Part shown: piece by piece, positions 1-7,816 of the stretch | Layout of the letters: each line of letters opens with the position of its first letter | How positions within the stretch are numbered: position 1 is the first letter of the stretch | Assembly: GCA_011526105.1 (NCBI GenBank) | Contig: WYAZ01000178.1 | Location: 1 to 64,000, forward strand | DNA: 64,000 bases | Reading direction: 5' to 3' | From: Deltaproteobacteria bacterium | GTDB lineage: Bacteria; Myxococcota; Kuafuiibacteriia; Kuafuiibacteriales; Kuafuiibacteriaceae | Made by a program: the position numbers and the translations under genes | Notes under the pieces: model-generated | The model's input: the letters and a program-made list of their open reading frames with translations, nothing else | What the model was told of the DNA's origin: nothing | Databases searched by the model: none

Positions 1-50
1 CCGGCCCTCTTCGCGGCTGCTCGCCGCGACGCCTTTGGCTCTCGTCGGTT

Positions 51-67
51 GAATACAGAGAGTATTC
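51..67. promoter_or_regulatory. short perfect dyad GAATAC-N5-GTATTC
   Basis: The arms GAATAC (51-56) and GTATTC (62-67) are exact reverse complements around a five-base spacer, and they stand out as AT-rich in a GC-rich stretch. This looks like a binding site for a dimeric regulator, but no gene start lies next to it in the window, so the role is unknown. Confidence 0.25.
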
Positions 68-136
68 GCCCTCCTCGCGCGACGACCAGACACGAAGATT
101 GCTCGCCGAATTTCGCTCGCCTCCACGTTTCCAGGG

Positions 137-334
137 GACGAGTGTCCCGTCCGAAAAGTTCAGATCACGTTCGCGCTTGTCCTTTTCGCCCCTGGCCGAC
201 GCGCGGCCTGCGGCCGCCCTTTCGGGCTCCTCGGTCATTGGGGGCGACCCAACTCCCTTCGTAACGCGCCGACCAGCGACGAAAGGTACTTCGCGGGAAC
301 ATGATCGAACTTCTCGGACGGGACACTAGTCGTC
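137..334. repeat. palindromic element with ~38-base terminal inverted repeats
   Basis: The left arm (about 137-175) and the right arm (about 293-334) are near-complementary: both contain GTGTCCCGTCCGA followed by AAGTTC and GATCA blocks, with a few substitutions and small indels. The roughly 120-base interior has no convincing coding frame. The right arm runs into the end of arfB and includes its stop codon (326-328). The structure resembles a MITE or a large RNA hairpin or terminator. I see no second copy in this window, so mobility is inference. Confidence 0.55.
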
Positions 335-760
335 CGTGATGCGCCCGCGCCCGCGCTTCTTGTCGCCGGCGGCGCGCTTGGCCTTCAGCCGGCGTTCCTT
401 CGAGCCTTTGGTGGGCTTGGTCGGGCGGCGCTTCTTGGGTCGGTGCAGCGCAGCCTTCACGAGCTCGACGAGCTTCTCTCGCGCGAGTTCGAGGTTCTGC
501 GATTGGCTGCGCGTCTCCTGGGCGACCAGCACCAGCTGGCCATCTTGCGTGAGACGCGAGCCCGCCAAGGTGCGCAGCCGGGTCTTGGTCGTGTCATCGA
601 GGGCGGTGCACGACTCGAGGTCGAACCGAAGCTCAACCTTGGTTGCGAGCTTGTTGACGTTCTGTCCGCCGGGTCCGGAGGAGCGCACCGCGGAGTAGCT
701 CAGGTCTTTCGCCGGGATGATGACCCGCGCGCTGACCACGAGGTCGTCCTTCGAGCTCAT
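326..760 (-). CDS. arfB: ArfB/YaeJ-type peptidyl-tRNA hydrolase (ribosome rescue)
   Basis: This is a 144-residue class I release-factor-like protein that frees nascent chains from ribosomes stalled without a stop codon. The catalytic GGQ lies at about residues 31-33 in the context GPGGQNVNK, the family signature. The C-terminus is a Lys/Arg-rich tail (about 108-140), which in this family enters the empty mRNA channel. Length matches ArfB (about 140) and is too short for RF1/RF2. I chose the ATG at 760 because family homology starts there; the frame stays open to 910 but the added residues are unlike the family. The start codon lies inside the end of a palindromic repeat (753-863) and the stop lies inside another (137-334), so both gene ends are set by repeat sequence. 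Confidence 0.9.
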   Translation of the reverse strand: MSSKDDLVVSARVIIPAKDLSYSAVRSSGPGGQNVNKLATKVELRFDLESCTALDDTTKTRLRTLAGSRLTQDGQLVLVAQETRSQSQNLELAREKLVELVKAALHRPKKRRPTKPTKGSKERRLKAKRAAGDKKRGRGRITDD

Positions 761-863
761 CTCAAAACCCCCGACCGAGCGAGACGGCCAAGACGCGAGG
801 CCCGCAAGGCGGGCCGACGCCGATCGCCCGAAATCGCGACCGAGGGGGGTTTGAGATGAGCTC
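753..863. repeat. MITE-like palindromic element, copy 1 (111 bp)
   Basis: The element begins GAGCTCATCTCAAAACCCCC and ends with the near-exact inverse, GGGGGGTTTGAGATGAGCTC, giving terminal inverted repeats of about 28 bases. Its interior matches, in opposite orientation, the element at 10694-10854, including a block around GCAAGGCGGGCCGACG. It fills the space between arfB and the secreted-protein gene: its left end carries the arfB start codon, and its right end stops 3 bases before the neighbouring stop codon (867). No target-site duplication is obvious. I infer a non-autonomous mobile or REP-like repeat. Confidence 0.7.
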
Positions 864-866
864 CAG

Positions 867-2189
867 TCATCGCTCCGTCTTGGACCACGCTCGGATCTTG
901 AACGTCTCACCTTCCCGGATGAGCTCTACGTCGGCGAAGGTGACGGTCTTGTCGCGCCTCGAGATCTTGCGGGCACAGCCGCGCACAACACCGCTTTCCC
1001 GATACGTGCGCGCTCGGTCCTCGAGCTCCGTGTCGTCGAGCGCAGACACTGGGCAGGCGTCCAAGTAGGCCTCTTCCCAGTCCTGCAGTCGAGCGACATA
1101 GAGGTCGCGCGGATCGATGCGGGAGTTCTGAGTTGGCCGGGCGAAGGAGAGGACGAACGTGCTGCGCATCTCTTTCGATACGGCGTGGCACGCAGTATTG
1201 ACCACCTTCTGGGCCTCCTCGAAGGTCGCCACAAAAGCCTGCGCCGCTGCACTTCGCGGCCGGAGGCGCACCGGCTTGAGCACGAAGGGCAGCTCCACGG
1301 GCCGTGCGCCGGTGCCGAGCTTCTCCTTCTCGAGCCCCAAACGATAGACCTCCTCGACGAGGCGTGCGCCGTGTTTGAGCGCCTGCCACTCGAGGCCAGC
1401 ACCGACGTGCCTCGCGGCCCCGATCTCCGAGTTTGACGCGCGCCGACCCGCCAAATAGGTGGCCTCGGCAGACTGTCCGAGTGTGTTTAGGCAAGCCAGC
1501 TTGCTCTCGAGCTCAGCGAGAAACGGAGTGAGGAGCAGATCCATGAGCACCAATCTCCGCGCTTCGAGCCGGTCCTTTGTGTTCGGCTCTCGGACGATGA
1601 CCGTGAAGTAGCTCGGTGCGCGCAGTCGACAGAAGTCTTCGACGGAGGCGGCCCGCACGGAAGCCTCCGCGTTCTTGCGCAGCGTGATGAGCTGACGGCC
1701 GTCCACCTCGAGCTGCGGCTTCGCACCGACGAGCTCGTCGACCAGTGGTCCGATGATCTCTGGTGCATCCTCGATGCGAGCGAACTTCTTGGATGCACGT
1801 GCGAGCACCTGAGCGCTCGCGAGATCGACCATCTTCAGGTTGATGACGTAGAGTTCCCCGAGCCTACCCACGAGCCCGGAGACCAACCGGGCCGCCCCGA
1901 GCGCGCCTGCGAGCTCTGAGAGGCACTGGCTCTCCTCGCATCCGAGGAGCTGGCGCTGTTGCTCCACGTTCAGCATGTCCTTCAGATCGGAAGGGCCGAG
2001 CGCCGGAAGACGATGGCGAGTGAGCAAGGCCTCGAGCACCAGCTCGGTCAGGACCGGGGCGACCTTGGTGTCCACGCCGGTGGTGGCGAGCGTAGGGACC
2101 ACGAGTTGCCCTTCACCGCCCGAGCCTGCGTCGGCGGGCGAGGCCGCGAGGCACAGGAGGAGTGATGATGCGAGGACAAAATGCTTCAT
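867..2189 (-). CDS. secreted protein of unknown function with CsgG/TolB-N-like N-terminal region
   Basis: The 440-residue product starts with a clear signal peptide (MKHFVLASSLLLCLAASPADA). Residues about 27-135 (VVPTLATTGVDTKVAPVLTE, then LGAARLVSGLVGRLGELYV and INLKMVDLASAQVLARA) have the pattern of the CsgG/TolB-N-like domains common in myxobacterial envelope proteins: a status sensor, a family-typical hydrophobic strand and an ending VDLxSG-like motif. The remaining 300 residues, with several cysteines, are not recognised. It probably acts in the periplasm. Domain identity is by pattern only. Confidence 0.7.
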   Translation of the reverse strand: MKHFVLASSLLLCLAASPADAGSGGEGQLVVPTLATTGVDTKVAPVLTELVLEALLTRHRLPALGPSDLKDMLNVEQQRQLLGCEESQCLSELAGALGAARLVSGLVGRLGELYVINLKMVDLASAQVLARASKKFARIEDAPEIIGPLVDELVGAKPQLEVDGRQLITLRKNAEASVRAASVEDFCRLRAPSYFTVIVREPNTKDRLEARRLVLMDLLLTPFLAELESKLACLNTLGQSAEATYLAGRRASNSEIGAARHVGAGLEWQALKHGARLVEEVYRLGLEKEKLGTGARPVELPFVLKPVRLRPRSAAAQAFVATFEEAQKVVNTACHAVSKEMRSTFVLSFARPTQNSRIDPRDLYVARLQDWEEAYLDACPVSALDDTELEDRARTYRESGVVRGCARKISRRDKTVTFADVELIREGETFKIRAWSKTER

Positions 2190-2639
2190 CTGGGGCTCTC
2201 GAAGGCGGAGCCTAGCAGCGCTGACCGCTCGCAGCCATGCGATTTCGCGCCCTACAGCTCAGCGCTCGGAATCGGCGCGCCGGGCCAGCAACGAGCTCTC
2301 TGACGGTGCGTTCGACCGCGAACCAGCACCCAAGGACGAGTGCGGGGACCTGGTGGATCGGTTCTGCTGCGAGTTTCCGGTATCGGCCGAGCGCGGGTTT
2401 GGTTGCCATGGAGGAATGTCACCTGGACTACGGCGAGTGCCGTGTCTGGGTATGAGGAGCACGAGAAGCGCTCGCTAGGGTCGCTGCGGTCATCGACGGT
2501 CGTACTCCTCGCGGGACGACAGACCCGTTTGGCAGTCAGCCGGTGCGCGATGCCTCGTCGAGGGACTGGGTGCCGGAACGAGACGAGACCAAGTCCCTCC
2601 TTGACCGTGTTCTGCGCTTCGAACTAGCGAGGTGACCGG
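2190..2639. other. 450-base gap, possible remnant of a Cys-rich gene
   Basis: No intact gene is convincing here. On the plus strand around 2330-2380 one frame reads ECGDLVDRFCCEF, and after a frame change the region 2409-2453 reads MEECHLDYGECRVWV before a stop. This cysteine spacing looks like the tail of a frameshifted secreted protein, but could be chance in GC-rich DNA. Just before 2640 the sequence GAGGTG is a fair ribosome-binding site for the next gene. Confidence 0.3.
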
Positions 2640-4160
2640 ATGCGTCGCTACCGCCTCAAGCTGATCACGCTGCCTTGGGAGCTCGAGGTGCCGACTTTGG
2701 GTCTGGCGTCGCTGGCGGCGGTAACGCCGGACGCCTTTGACGTGGCGATCGTCGACCTGCTGCGGGAGCGCCTGTGGCTCGACGAAGACGTGGATCTGGT
2801 CGGCATCACCGCATCCACCCCGCGCATCAAGGCGGCCTATGCCCTTGCCGACCTGTATCGCGCGCGCGGCGTGAAGGTCGTGATCGGTGGGCATCACGTC
2901 ACGGCGCTGCCCGACGAAGGACTCGAGCACGCGGACGCGGTCGTTTGCGGCGAGGGCGAGACCTCGTGGATGCGGCTGTGTGATGACTTCCTGAGCAACC
3001 CGTCCCGCGTACACGGTATCTATCGAGATCCTCCGCCGGACCTGGCCACGCTGCCCTGGCCGCGCGTGGATTTGATGCACATCGAGCGCTACGGTTCTTT
3101 CTATTATCCGATCATCGCGAGCCGCGGCTGTCCCGAGGGCTGCTCGTTCTGTTTCGCGAAGAAGATGACCTTCGGCTATCGCACCTATCCCATCTCGCAC
3201 GTGATCGAGCAGGTGCGACGCCGCCCTTCGTCCATCAACGCGGGCTACTTCGTGGACGACAACTTGCCGGCGGACGAGGACTACTCGCGCGAGCTCTTCC
3301 GAGCACTCGAGCGGGAGGGGTTACGGTTCGGCATGCAGGCCCGCTGGGAGTTTGCGCGTGATCCAGAGCGTCTGCAGCAGGCGAAGCGCGCCGGCTGTAT
3401 GCTGATCAGCTCAGGCTACGAGTCGATCAATCAAGAGACGCTCAATCACGTCGCGAAGCACGCCACGGTGGAGTCGTATCGAGAGACGATCGCCAACATC
3501 TTCCAAGTCGGCATGCTGCCGTCGGGCAACTGGATGTTCGGCTTCGACTGGGACACGCCCGACACCTTCGAGCGCACGCTCGAGTTCCTCGACACCACGG
3601 ACTTGATGCACTGCAGCTTCACGACCGAGATCCCGTTTCCGGGCACGAAGGCTCATGCTCGCTACACGCGTGAAGGCCGTATGCTCACCACCAACTACGA
3701 CGACTTCGTCGGCAAGGATCACGTGGTGGTGAAGCCGATGAACATGACGGCCGAAGAACTCCAGGCCGGCATCCGCCGACTCGCGCTCGCCTTTTACTCA
3801 CCGGCGCGCAGCACCCGGCGTGTGCGTCGGAGCATCGCGAACCCTGCGCTCCAGAGCTTTGGCCACCGCATGTTCAAGGCCCCCGCGTTCTTGGGCCTCA
3901 ACTACTACCAGCTTTGGCAGTGGCACTATCGCATGTCACCGTCGCTACAATGGCTCTACCAACGTGTCCTCACCGTGAACAAGTACCGCTACTTCAGCGA
4001 CCTGATGAGGCGCAGCAACTACTGGTCGAGGAGCTTCGAGCCGGCTCGCCTCGGTGGGCCGCTGATCGGCGACTCACCGTTTCACTCTCAGCAAGGTGTG
4101 AAGCGCGGTCGACGCGGCGCGCTCTTGCCCAGTCGTGAGGCGCCTTCGCCGCGGGCCTGA
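2640..4160 (+). CDS. B12-binding-domain radical SAM protein
   Basis: The 506-residue protein has an N-terminal cobalamin-binding-like Rossmann domain (about 1-125, with GGHHVTALPDE near 84-94) and a radical SAM core whose CPEGCSFC motif (C164, C168, C171) binds the [4Fe-4S] cluster that splits S-adenosylmethionine. Later motifs (FVDDN, YES, FPGT) fit the BchE-like/ElpA-like class. About 130 C-terminal residues are rich in Tyr, Trp and Arg and fit the accessory region seen in methyl-transferring or cyclising members. GAGGTG lies about 6 bases before the ATG. It stands alone on its strand, so the substrate cannot be read from context. Confidence 0.85.
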   Translation: MRRYRLKLITLPWELEVPTLGLASLAAVTPDAFDVAIVDLLRERLWLDEDVDLVGITASTPRIKAAYALADLYRARGVKVVIGGHHVTALPDEGLEHADAVVCGEGETSWMRLCDDFLSNPSRVHGIYRDPPPDLATLPWPRVDLMHIERYGSFYYPIIASRGCPEGCSFCFAKKMTFGYRTYPISHVIEQVRRRPSSINAGYFVDDNLPADEDYSRELFRALEREGLRFGMQARWEFARDPERLQQAKRAGCMLISSGYESINQETLNHVAKHATVESYRETIANIFQVGMLPSGNWMFGFDWDTPDTFERTLEFLDTTDLMHCSFTTEIPFPGTKAHARYTREGRMLTTNYDDFVGKDHVVVKPMNMTAEELQAGIRRLALAFYSPARSTRRVRRSIANPALQSFGHRMFKAPAFLGLNYYQLWQWHYRMSPSLQWLYQRVLTVNKYRYFSDLMRRSNYWSRSFEPARLGGPLIGDSPFHSQQGVKRGRRGALLPSREAPSPRA

Positions 4161-4176
4161 CTCGAGCGCGGACGCG

Positions 4177-5256
4177 TCAATCACAGCCAATACGCGACGT
4201 GCTCACGACCAAGTCGTCGAACCAGACCCGATTCGAATGCCCGTTGGCGTCGCTGGTCTCGATGTAGTGCTGGAGCCGCGCGCGGTTGAGGGCGAGCGTG
4301 GGGCTGGTGCGCCACATCATCGACTCGACCCGGTGTCCGTTCGTGTCGTCGATCCAGTACTCTTGCACTCCATCTCGCTGACCCGGGGTGTTCGCCTGCA
4401 TCATCATCTCGAGACAGAACCAACGGTCGGTGGGGAACACCACCGGCGGCTCCGGCGCCAGCTCATTGCCCCAGCAGCACTGAGGCTGCTCGTCGCACGT
4501 GGGTAGCCCGCGATCGGCACAACCGCTGCACACGGCCGCCACGTCCTGGTAGCGATCACATCGGGTGTCGCAGGACATGTCGGGCGAGTAGGAGTAGAAG
4601 AAGCTCTCGCGGGAGTCCCTGCGGTAGTCGACGGTCGTGCCCATCGAGAGAGAACCGTTGGGCAAACAACCGGCGGTGCCGTGGTACCAGAAGTCATCGG
4701 GTTGGCTGCCGCCGACGCTCAGGAAGTGATGGATGTAGCGGTGGTCGGGGGCAAAGCGGACCCACACGCGCATGTACAAGCGATCGAAGCTGCGCAGCGG
4801 GCAGCCCGTGCGGGATGCGCCGTCGCAAGCGTACCAGTCGAGACTCGCGCCCTGGTACGCTGAGCTGGCGGCCGCCGGCATGTGGACCGCCCATGAGCCC
4901 GCGTGCACGACATCGGACACGAGCGTCACGCGACCCCGATCGCCGTTGCCCGGTCCGTCGAGAAACTCGGATCCGGAGAGAAAGGAGTCCCAGTCGCCTT
5001 GGCCGCGTTCAAAGTCTTCGCAGTAGAGCCAGCCGGGTCCGGGCGAAGCGCAGTTTCGTGCGACCCCAGCGTCCGTCCTCTCGCCGGCGTCGGTCACCCT
5101 ACCCGCGTCCGTGCGCACGCCACCGTCGGAATCACGCACACCACCATCGGGATCGTTCGCGCTGCCCCGGTCGGGGGGATCGCTCAGTGTCGCCGAACAG
5201 CCGACCGCAGCCCAGGAGGCGAGCACGACGGTGATGAGGTGAGGACGGAGGGGCAT
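4177..5256 (-). CDS. Cys-rich lipoprotein with carbohydrate-lyase/LamG-like fold
   Basis: The 359-residue protein has a lipoprotein signal peptide ending AAVGC (C20), then an Asp/Gly/Thr-rich spacer (about 25-70) typical of myxobacterial surface lipoproteins. The folded part has FERGQGDWDS, GSWAVHMPAA, LYMRVWVRF and VWFDDLVVST, a pattern shared by heparin-lyase and LamG-like jelly-roll domains, with many cysteines likely paired in disulfides. A polysaccharide-binding or -cleaving role is inferred; no catalytic residue can be named. The same frame stays open far upstream to 6417, but those residues run antisense through another gene, so the ATG at 5256 before the signal peptide is the start. 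Confidence 0.75.
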   Translation of the reverse strand: MPLRPHLITVVLASWAAVGCSATLSDPPDRGSANDPDGGVRDSDGGVRTDAGRVTDAGERTDAGVARNCASPGPGWLYCEDFERGQGDWDSFLSGSEFLDGPGNGDRGRVTLVSDVVHAGSWAVHMPAAASSAYQGASLDWYACDGASRTGCPLRSFDRLYMRVWVRFAPDHRYIHHFLSVGGSQPDDFWYHGTAGCLPNGSLSMGTTVDYRRDSRESFFYSYSPDMSCDTRCDRYQDVAAVCSGCADRGLPTCDEQPQCCWGNELAPEPPVVFPTDRWFCLEMMMQANTPGQRDGVQEYWIDDTNGHRVESMMWRTSPTLALNRARLQHYIETSDANGHSNRVWFDDLVVSTSRIGCD

Positions 5257-5358
5257 GATACGGATTCTACGTGATGTTCGAGGCCGCCGTACACAAGGCT
5301 TGTTGATGCAACTCGGTCTCTCGAACGGGGCGCCCATTGGTGCTAGCCTCCGGCGGTC

Positions 5359-6159
5359 ATGCGAATTCCCACTCTCATGAGCTCGATCGTGCTCGCGAGC
5401 TGGATCCAAGGATCCCTCGCCAGCGCGGCTGAGCCCACCAAGTACACCCTGGAGGATCTTCGGGCCCTCGGCGAGTCCCAGAGCTGGGGCGAGCTCATCG
5501 AGCACGTGGAAGACGTGCGTCCCAGCGAACGCAAGAAGGAATGGAAGGACCTGCTCGACCGCGCGGCCATCGGCCAGATCGACAGCCTGCGTGAGCAGAA
5601 GCGCGCGCAAGAGGCCCACGCGACCGCGGAACAGCTCATGACTCGCTTTGGGATCTTGAAGCAGTCGAAGCCGTTCATGAAGAAGCGCGGTGAAGCGGGG
5701 CTCGAGGTCTTCGCCGAGTGCATGAGCAACGCCTACGGCGGCGCTCAGTGCATCGAGCAACTCGAGGCCTTCGTGGGGGTCGACAACAAAGATGCCGAGC
5801 TGGCATTTCAGGCCGGCAAACTCGTGGTCGAGCGCGGGCGCATGTACCCACCCGCGAGCCCGTTCTTTGCGCGCGCCTTTGAGGACAAGTCCGTGCGATC
5901 GAGCGGCTGCAAAGACCCGAGCGTGCAGGCGGCGGTCCTCCGCTCCTTCGGTCAGCCCGCGCACTACGACACCGCGAAAGCCGCTGACAAGGTGGCCTTC
6001 GATCACTGCTTCGAGGCGCTCCAGAAGGGCATCTGGGAGAGCTTCTACGGGTCCTGGGGCTACGAAGCGGTCAACATCTGCAGCGGGTTCATGCGCAAGA
6101 AGGTCAAGCTCAGTGCGTTCCAATCCGCGTTTTGCCAAGATCAACAGGCGAAGAAGTGA
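5359..6159 (+). CDS. secreted protein of unknown function (first of three)
   Basis: The 266-residue protein begins with a signal peptide (cleavage probably after ASA, near residue 24) and is then mostly alpha-helical by composition, with scattered cysteines (SSGCKD, FDHCFEAL, VNICSG, AFCQD) suggesting disulfides in the periplasm. I do not recognise the family. It is followed by two more secreted proteins with overlapping starts and stops, so the three probably act together. The upstream gap to the divergent lipoprotein gene (5257-5358) should carry both promoters. Confidence 0.7.
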   Translation: MRIPTLMSSIVLASWIQGSLASAAEPTKYTLEDLRALGESQSWGELIEHVEDVRPSERKKEWKDLLDRAAIGQIDSLREQKRAQEAHATAEQLMTRFGILKQSKPFMKKRGEAGLEVFAECMSNAYGGAQCIEQLEAFVGVDNKDAELAFQAGKLVVERGRMYPPASPFFARAFEDKSVRSSGCKDPSVQAAVLRSFGQPAHYDTAKAADKVAFDHCFEALQKGIWESFYGSWGYEAVNICSGFMRKKVKLSAFQSAFCQDQQAKK

Positions 6160-6611
6160 GGTCATTTGTGAAGTCATACAAGCTGCATCTCGCCGTGTTC
6201 CTCGCCGGACTGTGCTTCTACGCCGAGGCACGCGCGGAGGAATCCGACAAGGTCCGACGTGTCCGCTACGAGAGTGAGCTCGAGAAGGAAGCCGAGGCCA
6301 CCGACGCCAAGTGCAAGACCAAGATTCAAACCAGCATCGATTGGGCCAGTTTCGAAGCGGACCCACGTTGGGCGGATAAGAGTGTCTCGAGCTACTGCAG
6401 CAACGCTCTTTCGGCATTGCGGCGGTTCTGCGAGGGCGACAAGGCGAGAGCCCACATTCAGAAGACGGTGAAGAAGCTCAACTGCAAGGCGGTCAAAGGC
6501 AAAGCGGATTGGCGTCTGGTCGTGAAGGATGGAAGCCTCGACTGGCTCACCACCCCAGAGGCGGTCAACGCCGACGACTTCGCCCGAAACCAGCTTCTTC
6601 GGGTGCTCTAG
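6156..6611 (+). CDS. small secreted protein of unknown function (second of three)
   Basis: The start is a GTG at 6156 that overlaps the upstream stop as GTGA, giving about 151 residues with a signal peptide (HLAVFLAGLCFYAEARA). A GTG at 6171 is an alternative. The mature part is Lys/Asp-rich with cysteines at KCKT, SYCSN, RFCEG and LNCKA, suggesting disulfides. No family is recognised. The overlap with its neighbours on both sides indicates translational coupling and a shared function. Confidence 0.65.
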   Translation: MRSFVKSYKLHLAVFLAGLCFYAEARAEESDKVRRVRYESELEKEAEATDAKCKTKIQTSIDWASFEADPRWADKSVSSYCSNALSALRRFCEGDKARAHIQKTVKKLNCKAVKGKADWRLVVKDGSLDWLTTPEAVNADDFARNQLLRVL

Positions 6612-7537
6612 TGTCGAGTCTCACGCGCGTCTGCCTCTCGCTCGTCCTCAGTGTATGGCTCGGCCTTGCTGTTCGCCCCGTGTGGGCGGATCAACTTCAG
6701 TGTAACTCGAAGGCGATCGCGGAGCGTGCCGTCTCCATCCTCGAACCCGGCACCATCATCTTGGACTTCTGCTCGCTGTGCGAAGGCAAAGCGCAGGTCG
6801 TTCGCGTGGCCTCGGCGCGTGCGGTGGAGGACTGCCAGTTCGAAGTGGAGCTCAGTGGAAGCGTGCTCTTCGAGAGCGAACAGACCTTCAAAGAGAACTA
6901 CGACGCGGCGGGCGCACGCTACAAAGCGTCTCAGAAGACCTACCAGAATCGCGTCGACCTCGCTTATGTGTACGTCGAAGCTGCGCCCAACGAGTTCCGC
7001 TGGCTCGGCGGCGAGCTCGGTCTGCAGGCCTCGGTGAACGTTCGCACCATCCGGCTCCCCGACGCGACCTACGAAGGCATCGGCGCCCACACGCATTCTT
7101 CCAAGCTCGAGAAGCGCGATCGGCTCCCGGCACCCGACGCCGAGCAGGTCCGACGCGCTTGGTATCATCACTACCAAGGCCAGGGCCGGCCGCCGCTGCT
7201 CGTGGAGGCCAAGCCGTGTCTCGAGGTCGACACCAAGAAGGGGAGCGAGTCGCGCTTCGAATGCACGCGGATCGTCGACGCTCCCGTGCCCAACAAGACC
7301 ACCGTGCACCTGTGGACCGCCTGGTTTCTGGCGCAAGGCGACAAGCATGAAGATCTCATGGTCCAGTTCCTTCACGGCACCACGGTGAGGACCACGCGCG
7401 ATGTGAAGCTCGAAGGTCAGAGCTTTCGGACCCGACACTACACCGGGGCCACGCTCAACAAGCCCGGTGACTGGACGATCATCCTCCGCCGCGGTGATCA
7501 GGAGCTACATCGCGAGACCGTCAAGGTCTTGGAGTAG
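6611..7537 (+). CDS. secreted protein of unknown function (third of three)
   Basis: A GTG at 6611 shares its G with the upstream TAG stop, giving 308 residues with a signal peptide (LVLSVWLGLAVRPVWA). Early cysteines (QLQCNSK, FCSLCEG) and later ones (KPCLEV, FECTRI) suggest a disulfide-stabilised protein. The C-terminal third (VHLWTAWFLAQGDKHED onward, ending WTIILRRGDQELHRETVKV) has a beta-sandwich-like pattern, as in proteins that report on or bind polymers. The function is not known. The frame extends upstream to 6509 but overlaps the previous gene and would mask the signal peptide. Confidence 0.7.
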   Translation: MSSLTRVCLSLVLSVWLGLAVRPVWADQLQCNSKAIAERAVSILEPGTIILDFCSLCEGKAQVVRVASARAVEDCQFEVELSGSVLFESEQTFKENYDAAGARYKASQKTYQNRVDLAYVYVEAAPNEFRWLGGELGLQASVNVRTIRLPDATYEGIGAHTHSSKLEKRDRLPAPDAEQVRRAWYHHYQGQGRPPLLVEAKPCLEVDTKKGSESRFECTRIVDAPVPNKTTVHLWTAWFLAQGDKHEDLMVQFLHGTTVRTTRDVKLEGQSFRTRHYTGATLNKPGDWTIILRRGDQELHRETVKVLE

Positions 7538-7597
7538 ACGCCCCTTCAGCGATTGCGCTCCCGCCCGCCATCGGTTCGTGCTAGATACCCCCTCACC

Positions 7598-7816
7598 ATG
7601 GCGTTTCTCGATGCGGAACAAGAAGAGTGGAAGAACGCGGGCGGCCGATACCTGAGGGTGCTCCCCGGATTCGTCGAGCTCGAAGTGAAGGCGGACGGTC
7701 AGAAGTGGCGGTGGACGTTATCGTCAAAGCGAAGGCCGCTCGAGTCTTCGATCGCCGGCTCTATGTACGATGCGATGCGCGAGGCCAAGGCCAGCGCCGA
7801 ACGCCGCAGCAGCTAG
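7598..7816 (+). CDS. small conserved-looking protein of unknown function
   Basis: A 72-residue protein starting MAFLDAEQEEWKNAG. It has alternating charged and hydrophobic residues (FVELEVKADGQKWRWTL) consistent with a small beta-rich domain, then a helix ending SMYDAMREAKASAERR. No signal peptide is present, so it is likely cytoplasmic. The last four bases CTAG (7813-7816) are shared with the convergent lipoprotein gene, each reading TAG on its own strand. Confidence 0.55.
   Translation: MAFLDAEQEEWKNAGGRYLRVLPGFVELEVKADGQKWRWTLSSKRRPLESSIAGSMYDAMREAKASAERRSS

Noticed and set aside
4177-6417. A single 746-residue minus-strand frame
   Set aside because: Residues upstream of 5256 run antisense to the secreted genes at 5359 and 6156 and look like random Arg/Leu/Ala text. 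A clear lipoprotein signal begins at 5256.
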